NCBI RefSeq assembly: GCF_001665875.1
Contig: NZ_LZTA01000097.1
Location: forward strand, 62,001-126,000
Direction of reading: 5' to 3'
Source of the DNA: Mycobacterium sp. 852002-40037_SCH5390672
Lineage (GTDB): Bacteria; Actinomycetota; Actinomycetes; Mycobacteriales; Mycobacteriaceae
DNA: 64,000 bases
Positions 1 through 15,568 of this stretch are shown here, in pieces. Numbering within the stretch: the first letter of the stretch is position 1; every line of letters starts with the position of its first letter. Position numbers and translations under genes: made by a program. The notes under the pieces were generated by a model, which saw only the letters and a program-made list of their open reading frames with translations, searched no databases and was not told the origin of the DNA.

Positions 1-186
1 CGACGGCCCCTTGGTGCCCAGCTGCATCGCCAGCGCGTTGATGGTCAGGGCGTCCCAGCCCTCGCGGTCCAGGAACGTCAGGGCGCCGTCGATGATGCCG
101 TCCCGGCTCAGCTTGGCCGGACGGGAGGCGGGCCGTCCCGCGCGCTGGCGCCCGGCCGCCGGTGGCGGATCCGGTGGAGCTGCCAT
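1..186 (-). CDS. TetR-family transcriptional regulator, N-terminal fragment (runs off window)
   Basis: Only the first 62 codons are present; the gene continues beyond base 1. After a proline/alanine-rich start (about 25 residues) comes the beginning of a TetR helix-turn-helix: LSRDGIIDGALTFLDREG, then DALTINALAMQLG. The ATG at 184-186 is the only good start. By position, next to the two secreted-protein genes that follow, it corresponds to M. tuberculosis Rv0681. It is transcribed divergently from the DUF3060 gene, and an imperfect inverted repeat sits 35 bp upstream of its start, so autoregulation is plausible. Its ligand is unknown. Confidence 0.8.
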   Translation of the reverse strand, partial: MAAPPDPPPAAGRQRAGRPASRPAKLSRDGIIDGALTFLDREGWDALTINALAMQLGTKGPS

Positions 187-220
187 GGCGGTCGCCCTTC
201 GATTGCATGAACGGGTTGCG

Positions 221-243
221 GTTAACTAATGACTCTAGTTGAC
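221..243. promoter_or_regulatory. Inverted repeat, candidate TetR operator
   Basis: GTTAACTA, a 7-base spacer, then TAGTTGAC form an inverted repeat with 7 of 8 arm positions matching. It lies in the divergent intergenic region, 35 bp upstream of the TetR gene start. Size and place fit a TetR operator; binding is inferred. Confidence 0.45.
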
Positions 244-382
244 GCCCGTGGCGACATTAGTCTCCCGGAGGGGATATGAGCGCCCGGCAAAGGAAAATAA
301 ACTCTGCCACCGGGCAGGCAAATGCACGTAATGTCATGCTTGCTCGTTTCGAGCAGCCGAGCCGTCCCAAAGGGGGCCCGCA

Positions 383-760
383 GTGAAGTGGACGACTGTC
401 GCCGGGTCACTGGCCACCTGTGTCATCGCCGTCATGGCCGGCGCCGCCGCCCCGCCGTGGGTGGCGCAGGCCAAGAACGGTGACACCCACGTCATCGGGG
501 AAGACATCGAGCAGACGATCGACTGCAACGACGCCACGCTGATGGTCAACGGCAGCGGCATCACCGTCACCGCGCTGGGCAACTGCTACGCCGTGACGGT
601 GATGGGTTCGTCGAACACCGTGATCGCCGACTCGGTTTCGCACGACATCACCGTGTACGGCTACAACCAGACGGTGTTCTACAAAAACGGCCAGCCCGCC
701 CTGTGGGACCGCGGCCGCGAACTGGGTATGACCAACCGGCTCCAGCAGGTGCCGGGCTAA
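383..760 (+). CDS. Secreted DUF3060-type small protein (Rv0680c-like)
   Basis: This 125-residue protein has a GTG start preceded by an AGGGGG ribosome-binding site about 7 bases upstream. It begins with a short positive region and a hydrophobic stretch to about residue 29, which looks like a signal peptide or membrane anchor. The rest carries short beta-type repeats with NGSGITVTALGNCY and GSSNTVIADS, typical of DUF3060 proteins. Two cysteines (in DCND and GNCY) could form a disulfide. The next gene has the same repeat style and follows in the same direction after 45 bp, so the two are probably co-transcribed. Function is unknown; an envelope location is inferred. Confidence 0.8.
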   Translation: MKWTTVAGSLATCVIAVMAGAAAPPWVAQAKNGDTHVIGEDIEQTIDCNDATLMVNGSGITVTALGNCYAVTVMGSSNTVIADSVSHDITVYGYNQTVFYKNGQPALWDRGRELGMTNRLQQVPG

Positions 761-805
761 ACCACGGCGCCACACCATTATCCGATCGAGGGGAATCGAG
801 GAACC

Positions 806-1291
806 ATGCCCGCCTACATCCGTGACCGTTCGCTGCGCTTGGCCGTGCTCGCCGTGACGCCGGCCGCCGCCGCCCTGGTGCTGGCCGGTTGCAGTTCGAC
901 GGCCAACCCGCCGGCGGGCTCTTCGACCACCACCACGAAGAGCAGCGCGACGACCAGTGCCGGCGCCGCGCCGACGACGGGATCGAGCGGGGCGAGCACC
1001 ACCGCGTCCATCGAGATCGGGAACACGATCAATTACGGATCGATGGGCACCACCACCACCCTGGACTGCGCCAGCGGCAAGTCGTTGAACGTCGGCGGCT
1101 CGGACAACACCCTGACCATCACGGGCACCTGCGAGACCGCCACCGTCAGCGGCACCAACAACAAGATCACGTTCGACAAGGTCAACACCCGCATCACCGT
1201 GCTGGGGATGAACAACACCATCACCTACAAGGACGGTGACCCCAAGGTCGACAAGATCGGCCAGAGCAACACGATCAACAAGGGCAGCTGA
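806..1291 (+). CDS. Thr/Ser-rich DUF3060 lipoprotein (Rv0679c-like)
   Basis: This 161-residue protein has a signal peptide ending in a clear lipobox, LAGC, with the acylated cysteine at about residue 29. A Thr/Ser/Ala-rich linker (about residues 30-70) is followed by beta-type repeats such as GGSDNTLTITG and SGTNNKITFDK, as in the preceding gene. Its M. tuberculosis counterpart, Rv0679c, is described as an envelope-associated threonine-rich lipoprotein. In M. tuberculosis the neighbouring genes are Rv0678 and mmpS5-mmpL5; here the stop codon is only 10 bp from the end of the convergent echA5, so those genes are not at this site. Confidence 0.85.
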   Translation: MPAYIRDRSLRLAVLAVTPAAAALVLAGCSSTANPPAGSSTTTTKSSATTSAGAAPTTGSSGASTTASIEIGNTINYGSMGTTTTLDCASGKSLNVGGSDNTLTITGTCETATVSGTNNKITFDKVNTRITVLGMNNTITYKDGDPKVDKIGQSNTINKGS

Positions 1292-1301
1292 CCGCCCACG
1301 C

Positions 1302-2069
1302 CTAGCCGGCTGGCGCGCCGTGCCGTCCCGCGCCCGCCGCGAACCGCCCGGCTCCTTCGTTCGCCTCCGCGGCCACCCGGGAGATGCTGGCGAATTCGAC
1401 GTCGAGCGCATCGGATTCCGTTGTGCCCCACTGGTGTAGCGCCGAGAGTCGGTCCGAGCGCAGGCACTGCTGCGGCAGCGCCGCCAGTTGCGCCGCCAAC
1501 TCCTCTGCGGCCTGACGCGCCTGGCCTTTGGGGACAACCCGATTCGCCAATCCGATGGCGTGGGCTTCGTCGGCGGCGACCGCACGGCCGGTGAGGATCA
1601 TGTCCATCGCGCGGCTGTGGCCGATCAGCCGGGGCAGCCGCACGGTGCCGCCATCGATGAGCGGAACCCCCCAGCGCCGGCAGAACACGCCGAACACGGC
1701 GTCCTCCTCGGCCACCCGCAGGTCGCACCAGATGGCCAGTTCCAGGCCGCCGGCGACGGCGTGGCCACTCACCGCGGCGATGACGGGTTTGGACAGCACC
1801 ATCCGCGTCGGGCCCATCGGGCCCGGGCCCGTGCGGTGCACCGCGTTGGCGTCGGGTGTGCCGAAGGCTTTCAAATCGGCTCCGGCGCAGAATGTTCCAT
1901 TATCGCCCCACAGCACGGCCACCGATGCGGTGTCGTCGCGGTCGAACTCCTCGAACGCCGCGTAGAGCGCGGCGGCCGTCGGGCCGTTGACCGCGTTGCG
2001 CGCCGCGGGCCGGTTGATGATCACCGTGGTCACCGGGCCATTGCGCTCGATGCGCACCGGATCAGTCAT
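1302..2069 (-). CDS. echA5: Enoyl-CoA hydratase/isomerase family protein EchA5
   Basis: This is a 255-residue crotonase-fold protein, expected to act on acyl-CoA substrates in the cytosol. The oxyanion-hole segments are visible: CAGADLKAFG at residues 61-70 and SGHAVAGGLELA at 101-112, with a glutamate at 110 in the place of a catalytic acid. It is the last gene of a four-gene minus-strand run (fadE8, echA4, PaaX-like, echA5) and its ATG overlaps the upstream stop by 4 bp, so translation is probably coupled. The substrate is not known. The C-terminus is Gly/Ala-rich. Confidence 0.87.
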   Translation of the reverse strand: MTDPVRIERNGPVTTVIINRPAARNAVNGPTAAALYAAFEEFDRDDTASVAVLWGDNGTFCAGADLKAFGTPDANAVHRTGPGPMGPTRMVLSKPVIAAVSGHAVAGGLELAIWCDLRVAEEDAVFGVFCRRWGVPLIDGGTVRLPRLIGHSRAMDMILTGRAVAADEAHAIGLANRVVPKGQARQAAEELAAQLAALPQQCLRSDRLSALHQWGTTESDALDVEFASISRVAAEANEGAGRFAAGAGRHGAPAG

Positions 2070-2785
2070 GTCGCCTCCGCAAATAGTGGTTCGCGCCGCG
2101 TGAGCAGCTCAGTGGCAAAGTCGTGGTAGGCCGCCCGCAACCGGGCACCCGGCCAGTCGGCCGGCAGTAGCTCGTCGGGCAGCACCGGGTCGGTGAGCAG
2201 GTGGCGGACCGTCGCCGCGGCTACCACGAAACGGCCGGGAACGTCTGGCGCGGCGGCCATCTCGTCGAGCAACTCATGACCGGTCTGCGCCCAGGCGGGA
2301 AGATCCCACAGCTGCGCGGCCAGCTCGGCGGGGTCGTCGTCGCGCGCCCGCAGCACCCGCGCCTGTGCCGTGACCTCGGGCCCGGCCTCTGCGTCGATAT
2401 TGTCGGGGCGCATCCACACCCCTTCACGCAGCTCACCGAAGCGCTTGTCCTGCAGGGTGGTTCGCAGTGCCGCTCGGGTGCGCGCGTCCTTGCCGACGCT
2501 GGTCACGATCAGCGTGACCCAGTCCCCGCCCCAGGGGTGCACCCGCGGGTCGATGGCATCGTCCTGGCGTCGCTGGCGGGCCAACAGGCGATCCGAGAGC
2601 CGATAGCCGTCGGCGGAGCGGATCAGGTCGCCGGCACCGACCATGCGGGTCAGCGCCACCCGCAGCGTCGACTCCTTGATGCCGAAATCGGAAGTGAGCC
2701 TGACCAATTCGCTAGCCCGGGCGTGCGCGGGGTGAGCGCCGAGCAGCACGCTGAGCACCACCGACCGTGCTGTCATATCCGGCAT
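2066..2785 (-). CDS. PaaX-like transcriptional regulator (Rv0674-like)
   Basis: This 239-residue protein has an N-terminal winged-helix segment (about residues 8-65, including STLRVALTRMVGAGDLIR), followed by a PaaX-type central part with HPWGGDW and a C-terminal helical domain. PaaX proteins repress aromatic-acid or fatty-acid catabolic operons and release DNA on binding an acyl-CoA. It sits between two enoyl-CoA hydratase genes and overlaps echA5 by 4 bp, so it may regulate its own operon. The effector is unknown. Confidence 0.8.
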   Translation of the reverse strand: MPDMTARSVVLSVLLGAHPAHARASELVRLTSDFGIKESTLRVALTRMVGAGDLIRSADGYRLSDRLLARQRRQDDAIDPRVHPWGGDWVTLIVTSVGKDARTRAALRTTLQDKRFGELREGVWMRPDNIDAEAGPEVTAQARVLRARDDDPAELAAQLWDLPAWAQTGHELLDEMAAAPDVPGRFVVAAATVRHLLTDPVLPDELLPADWPGARLRAAYHDFATELLTRREPLFAEAT

Positions 2786-2787
2786 GG

Positions 2788-3726
2788 CTACACCCCGGAC
2801 GCGCGGCGGCCGTGGTCGCCGAACGGTTCGTCGCGATGCCGGACCGCCTCACGAAATCCGTGCTCGACCGCGTCGGCGACGAAGGCGTGGCCCTCCGGCG
2901 TGTGCCGGGCGACACCGTCGAACACCGTGCTGACCATCCGGCTGGTCGCCACACCCTGTTGCAGCAGAGCGGAATTCAGCGTGAGCTTGACCATGATCAG
3001 CTGGTTGACCGGTACCGCGGCGATCCGCTCGACCAGCCGCTCGGTGCGCTCATCGAGGTCCGCCGGATCCGGTGCCTCGACCGCCCATCCCCACTCGGCG
3101 GCCTGCGCGCCGGTGATGCAATCACCGGTGAACAACAGCCGTTTCGCCCGCGCGTCGCCGAGGCGGTGCGCCCACAGGCCGGCCGCCGGGACCCCCCACA
3201 CCCGCGTCGGTGGGTAGCCGATCTTGGCGTCGGCGGCGGCGATCACCTGATCGGCGTGCAGCGCGATGTCGGTGCCGCCGGCCACACAGTAGCCGTGGAT
3301 CTTGACCACCGTGGGCTTGTCCGCGTGCAGGAGGCTGGAAAAGCCCCGCACGAAGCGACTCATCATCTGGTAGTCGATCATCGGGTCCCACGGCTGGTCC
3401 GCCAGGTGGTTGACCGCCTGGGTCTTTCCGTCCAGCACGGTGCCCTGATAGGCGCCGGTGCCGCCGGCCGAACCGGTGCGATCGGCGTAGGCACTGAGGT
3501 CGAAGCCGGCGCAGAAGCCCTCACCGCGACCCGACACCAGGATGACATGCACCTTCGGGTCGAGATCGGCGCGCTCCACCAATGCCGAGAGCTCCAGCGG
3601 TGTGTCCGCGACGATCGCGTTGCCCTTCTCCGGCCGGTTGAACGTGATGCGGGCAACCCGATCGGTGACCTCGTAGGTCATCGTTTTGAGGTTGTCGAAG
3701 TCGACCGGCCTGATCGCGTGAGTCAA
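2788..3726 (-). CDS. echA4: Enoyl-CoA hydratase/isomerase family protein EchA4
   Basis: This is a crotonase-family protein of 312 residues. Oxyanion-hole elements are GEGFCAGFDLSAY and GYCVAGGTDIALHAD. I chose the TTG start giving MTHAIRPVDF, because AGGAGG lies about 10 bases ahead of it. A GTG three codons upstream (3735) begins only one base after that AGGAGG, which is too close. The gene lies 2 bp from the PaaX-like gene and 61 bp after fadE8, within one apparent operon. The substrate is unknown. Confidence 0.82.
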   Translation of the reverse strand: MTHAIRPVDFDNLKTMTYEVTDRVARITFNRPEKGNAIVADTPLELSALVERADLDPKVHVILVSGRGEGFCAGFDLSAYADRTGSAGGTGAYQGTVLDGKTQAVNHLADQPWDPMIDYQMMSRFVRGFSSLLHADKPTVVKIHGYCVAGGTDIALHADQVIAAADAKIGYPPTRVWGVPAAGLWAHRLGDARAKRLLFTGDCITGAQAAEWGWAVEAPDPADLDERTERLVERIAAVPVNQLIMVKLTLNSALLQQGVATSRMVSTVFDGVARHTPEGHAFVADAVEHGFREAVRHRDEPFGDHGRRASGV

Positions 3727-3787
3727 CGGCGCCACTCCTCCTCATCGCTTCGCTCTGCATCGCCGTCGGCGTGAGTCATCTTGTGGC

Positions 3788-5416
3788 TCAGCCCTTGACC
3801 AGTGCCCGCTCCAGAATCGGTGCGAGGTCGAGCCCGTCCGGCATGGTGCCGAACGCACCGCCCCACCGGCGGTCGAGCCGGGTCGTCAGGAACGCCTCGG
3901 CGACGGCCGGGTGGCCGTGGCGCACCAGCAGCGAGCCCTGCAACGCCAGGCAGATGTCTTCGGCCACCTTGCGGCCGCGGTACTGGATCGTCTCCAGGTT
4001 GCCCAGTTGGTCGCGCAGTCGCGCCACATGACCGGCCAGCCGCGGGTCCTGACCCGCGCTGTCGGCGAGCTCCTCGAACAGCACCTCGACGCACTCGGGA
4101 CGAGTCGCCATGGCGCGCAAGGTGTCCAGCGCGCTGACGTTGCCCGAACCCTCCCAGATGCCCATCAGCGGCGCCTCGCGGAACAGCCGCGGCATCCCGG
4201 AATCCTCCACATAGCCGTTGCCGCCCAGGCATTCCAGCGCCTCGGCGGCGTGCGGGGTGGCGCGCTTGCACACCGAGTATTTGCTTGCGGCCAGCCCGAT
4301 CCGGCGCAGCAGCGCTTCCTTCTGGTCGCCGCGCACGGCCTTATCGGTGGCGCCGGCCATCCGCATCGCGACCATGGTGGCCGCCTCCGCCTCGACGGCC
4401 AAATCGGCCAGCACGTTACGCATCAGGGGCTGGTCAATCAGATAGGCGCCGAAGGCCTTTCGGTGCTGGGCGTGGTAGATCGCGCGGGTCAGACCGGTGC
4501 GCATGCTGGTGGCGCTGCCCAGCGTGCAGTCGAGCCGGGTGAGGTTGACCATCTCGATGATGGTGGGCACGCCGCGCCCTTCCTCCCCCACCAGCCATGC
4601 GATCGCGCCGTCGTATTCGACTTCGCTGGACGCGTTGGCGTGGTTGCCGAGCTTGTCCTTGAGGCGCTGCAAGAACATTCGGTTGCGGGCGCCGTCGGGC
4701 AGTACCCGGGGCAGCAGGAAGCACGACAGCCCGCCCGGCGCCTGCGCCAGCACCAGGAAGATGTCGCACATCGGCGCCGAGGTGAACCACTTGTGCCCGG
4801 TCAGGCTGTAGGTGCCGTCGGCGTTGGGCGTCGCCTGGGTGGTGCCGGCACGCACGTCGGAGCCACCCTGCTTCTCGGTCATCGACATGCCCGCGGTGAT
4901 GCCGGGCTTGGTGGTGGCCAGCCTGAGCTCGGGGTCGTATTCGCGGCTGGTCAGCAGCGGTTCGTAGACGCCGGCCAGCTCGGGGTTGAAGCGCAGGGCG
5001 GGAACGACGGCGTACGTCATCGAGATCGGGCAGATGTGGCCCGGCTCGACCGTCCACACCGAGGTTTTGGCGGCCCGGACGACGTGCGCACCCGGGCGCT
5101 CGTCGGCCCACGGCGCGGCATGCATGCCATGGGCGACCGCCGCGCGCATCAGTTCGTGGTACGCCGGGTCGTATTCGACCTCGTCGACGCGGTGACCGTT
5201 GCAATCGTGGGTGTGCAGGACGGGTCGGTTGCGGTCGGCGAGCTCGCCCCACCGCTGCGCCTGGTGGGTGGCCGACAGCGCACCCACCTCGTTCACCTCG
5301 TCCAGGCCCCACTGCCCGCCCTCGCGGATCAGGGCCTCGATGAGCACCGCAGAGCCGGCGGGGTTGTGGTTTTCCAGGGGCGGGACCTGGTTGGTGACGA
5401 CATGCGTATCCGACAT
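3788..5416 (-). CDS. fadE8: Acyl-CoA dehydrogenase-like flavoprotein FadE8 (AidB-like)
   Basis: This 542-residue FAD-dependent acyl-CoA dehydrogenase-fold protein is much longer than usual catabolic enzymes (about 380-400). The segments MTEKQGGSDVRAGTTQA, HKWFTSAPMCD, LQRLKDKLGNHANASSEVE, ECLGGNGYVEDSGMPRL and IWEGSGNV match the E. coli AidB pattern, and the length equals that of AidB. M. tuberculosis annotation calls the orthologue FadE8. I use the ATG giving MSDTHVVTNQ; an ATG-less extension upstream adds 11 unlikely residues. It appears to be the first gene of the fadE8-echA4-PaaX-echA5 run. Whether it oxidises acyl-CoAs or acts in alkylation stress is open. Confidence 0.87.
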   Translation of the reverse strand: MSDTHVVTNQVPPLENHNPAGSAVLIEALIREGGQWGLDEVNEVGALSATHQAQRWGELADRNRPVLHTHDCNGHRVDEVEYDPAYHELMRAAVAHGMHAAPWADERPGAHVVRAAKTSVWTVEPGHICPISMTYAVVPALRFNPELAGVYEPLLTSREYDPELRLATTKPGITAGMSMTEKQGGSDVRAGTTQATPNADGTYSLTGHKWFTSAPMCDIFLVLAQAPGGLSCFLLPRVLPDGARNRMFLQRLKDKLGNHANASSEVEYDGAIAWLVGEEGRGVPTIIEMVNLTRLDCTLGSATSMRTGLTRAIYHAQHRKAFGAYLIDQPLMRNVLADLAVEAEAATMVAMRMAGATDKAVRGDQKEALLRRIGLAASKYSVCKRATPHAAEALECLGGNGYVEDSGMPRLFREAPLMGIWEGSGNVSALDTLRAMATRPECVEVLFEELADSAGQDPRLAGHVARLRDQLGNLETIQYRGRKVAEDICLALQGSLLVRHGHPAVAEAFLTTRLDRRWGGAFGTMPDGLDLAPILERALVKG

Positions 5417-5475
5417 CCCACCAATGTTACATTTTCCCGACAGTTGCACAAGAGGTGTAATGGCCGGGGGCCGGG

Positions 5476-6231
5476 TCAGCCTTGGGTGTTCTCCCGCAGG
5501 AAGGCGATGTCGTCCTTGCGGCCCTCGTCCGCGGTTTCGCAGATCACCGGCGCGCCGGCGGCCTGCACCACCGCGACGAGCAGCTCGGGGTCGATCTGGC
5601 CGGTGCCGAAGTTGGCGTGCCGGTCGGCACCGGAGCCTGCCGCGTCCCTCGAGTCGTTGCAGTGCACCAAGTCGATGCGTCCCGTCAGGGCCCTGATCCT
5701 GTCGACCGCATCGATCAGGGCCTCACCGGCGGCCCAGGCGTGACAGGTGTCCAAACAGAAGCCGATTCCCTTGTCGCCGATGTGATCCCACAGTCTGCCG
5801 ATGGTGTCGAAGTGACGGGCCATCGCGTGGTCGCCGCCGGCGGTGTTCTCCAGATAGACCTGCACGTCCGTTTCCAGGTAGTCCAGTGCTTTGACCCACC
5901 GCTCGAAGCCAGCTTCCATGTCGTCGTCGTCGGCGTGGCCGCCATGCACGATGACCGCCGTCGCGTTGATTTCCGAAGCCGAGTCGCAGGTGTCCTGCAA
6001 GATTTTGCGCGACGGAATCCGGATGCGGTTGTTCGCCGATGCGACGTTGATGAGATACGGCGCATGGACATAAAGGGGCACGGTGGACGCTTTGAGCGCC
6101 TCGGCGTCGTCGCGGGGTTTCGGTTTCTTCCAGCTCTGCGGGTTGCTGAGGAAGAACTGCACTACGTCGGCGCCGTCGGCTTGCGCGGCGGCCAGTGGGT
6201 CGTCGTTGCGGACGTGTGAACCGATGAGCAC
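5476..6231 (-). CDS. end: Endonuclease IV (apurinic/apyrimidinic endonuclease)
   Basis: This 251-residue TIM-barrel AP endonuclease cleaves DNA 5' of abasic sites in base-excision repair. Metal-site motifs are visible: [69 protein letters not shown] and [11 protein letters not shown]. The GTG at 6229-6231 gives VLIGSHV, the usual N-terminus; no strong ribosome-binding site is seen. It lies downstream of rpoC on the same strand but beyond the rpoC terminator, so it needs its own promoter or readthrough. In M. tuberculosis lpqP follows; here fadE8 follows directly. Confidence 0.92.
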   Translation of the reverse strand: MLIGSHVRNDDPLAAAQADGADVVQFFLSNPQSWKKPKPRDDAEALKASTVPLYVHAPYLINVASANNRIRIPSRKILQDTCDSASEINATAVIVHGGHADDDDMEAGFERWVKALDYLETDVQVYLENTAGGDHAMARHFDTIGRLWDHIGDKGIGFCLDTCHAWAAGEALIDAVDRIRALTGRIDLVHCNDSRDAAGSGADRHANFGTGQIDPELLVAVVQAAGAPVICETADEGRKDDIAFLRENTQG

Positions 6232-6417
6232 GTCGGCCAGTCTAGTGACGGCCCCCGACGGCCGCGACGGCGCAAGGCGGACCCTGATGCGAGTCCGGAA
6301 AGTGCTGGCAAATGCGGTAGCGCGTCTGGGAATCCGGTAACGGGTCCCCGCGGCTACCGGTGTGGCGAACGGGCTGCGCGAGCAAGCTGCGTGCCCGGTG
6401 AACAATCCTGGGGGCAC

Positions 6418-6450
6418 GAAAAAGCCCCGGGGCGAACCCGGGGCTTTTTC
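6418..6450 (-). terminator. Intrinsic terminator after rpoC
   Basis: A perfect 14-bp stem (GAAAAAGCCCCGGG and its complement) with a 5-base loop ends in a CTTTTTC run on the minus strand, starting 8 bases after the rpoC stop codon. The A/T tracts at both ends make it look usable in either direction. Confidence 0.88.
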
Positions 6451-6458
6451 GTTGTTGA

Positions 6459-10433
<3,975 letters not shown>

Positions 10434-10477
10434 TTAGTTACCAATAAGAGGCTGGCTTGGCTGCAATGGATTTGCCG

Positions 10478-14376
<3,899 letters not shown>

Positions 14377-15387
14377 CTAGTCGCCGAACTCGTGCGCGCG
14401 GTACTTGTGGGTGCCTTCGAGGTCGTCGAGGATGGCGGCCTGAGCACCCTTGGGCAGCGTGTGCAGAATCTCGCGCACCCTGGCCTGGCGGCGGGCGACT
14501 GCCTTGCGCTCGGGCATCCCGGGGGTCGCGACGATCTGCGGCGGCACCCCCTCGATCTCCTCGACACCACCGGCGTGGTGACCGGCATCGATCATGGCCT
14601 GCTCTTCGGCCATGGTCGCCTCGTCCTTTTCCTCGGACATGCCGATCGGCCCGATCCGGCGGCCGTTGAGGAATTGCCGCACGACGGGCTCGTCGCTGGT
14701 CAGCAGCACCTCACGCGGGCCGAACATGACCAGCTTGCGACGGAAAAGCATGCCCATGTTGTCCGGCACGGTGCGGGCGATGTTGATGTTGTGCGTCACG
14801 ATCAGCACCGTGGCGTCGATCTGGGCATTGATGTCGAGGATCAACTGGCTCAAGTAGGCGGTACGAACCGGGTCCAGACCGGAGTCGGGCTCGTCACACA
14901 GGATGATCTGCGGATCCATCACCAAAGCCCGGGCCAGGCTGGCGCGCTTGCGCATACCGCCGGAGATCTCTCCGGGGAACTTCTTCTCGTCGCCACCAAG
15001 ACCGACCAGGGTCAGCTTCTCCATGACGATGTCACGGATCTCGCCTTCCTTCTTCTTGGTGTGCTCGCGCAGCGGGAACGCCGCGTTGTCGAATAGGTTC
15101 ATCGAACCGAACAGGGCACCGTCCTGGAACATCACGCCGAACAGCGTGCGGATCTCGTAGAGTTCCTTGGCCGAACACTGCAGGATGTCGGTGCCGTCGA
15201 TGACGACCGAGCCGCGCTCGGGCCGCAACAGACCGATCAGGGATTTCAGGAAAACCGATTTGCCGGTACCCGACGGCCCCAGCAGCACGCTGACCTCCCC
15301 GGCGGGGACTTCCAGCGTCACGTCTTCCCAAATCCTCGAGGATCCGAAGGACTTCGTCAGTCCATTCACCTCGATAGCGACGCCCAT
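14377..15387 (-). CDS. mkl: ABC transporter ATPase of Mce lipid importers (Mkl/MceG)
   Basis: This 336-residue ATP-binding protein energises Mce-type lipid import complexes in mycobacteria (MceG, M. tuberculosis Rv0655). Motifs: Walker A GPSGTGKS (about 37-44), Q-loop in VMFQDGALFGSMNLFDN, signature SGGMRKRASLARAL, Walker B IILCDEPDSGLDP and switch histidine in VTHNINIA. A C-terminal extension of about 80 residues (KDEATMAEEQAMIDAGHH to the end) is typical of this family. The ATG giving MGVAIEVNG has GGAAGG 7 bases upstream; a longer reading is possible but weaker. No mce genes are in the window. Confidence 0.93.
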   Translation of the reverse strand: MGVAIEVNGLTKSFGSSRIWEDVTLEVPAGEVSVLLGPSGTGKSVFLKSLIGLLRPERGSVVIDGTDILQCSAKELYEIRTLFGVMFQDGALFGSMNLFDNAAFPLREHTKKKEGEIRDIVMEKLTLVGLGGDEKKFPGEISGGMRKRASLARALVMDPQIILCDEPDSGLDPVRTAYLSQLILDINAQIDATVLIVTHNINIARTVPDNMGMLFRRKLVMFGPREVLLTSDEPVVRQFLNGRRIGPIGMSEEKDEATMAEEQAMIDAGHHAGGVEEIEGVPPQIVATPGMPERKAVARRQARVREILHTLPKGAQAAILDDLEGTHKYRAHEFGD

Positions 15388-15568
15388 GGGAAATCCTTCC
15401 GTCGACACTCGTGCCCGCCACCTGCCCTTTTGTGTGGCATGAGTCACTGTAGCGCACGCCTGCCACACGGCATCAGGGATGCGGAGGACAGCTGGAAAAA
15501 TTGGCCGTCTTGAGATCACCCGGAAGCCCGCACGGCACAACTTATTTGACGCACGTTCCAGCCGAACG

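Noticed and set aside
3911-5743. Plus-strand frame of 610 codons opposite fadE8 and end
   Set aside because: It spans two real minus-strand genes and has no family signature.
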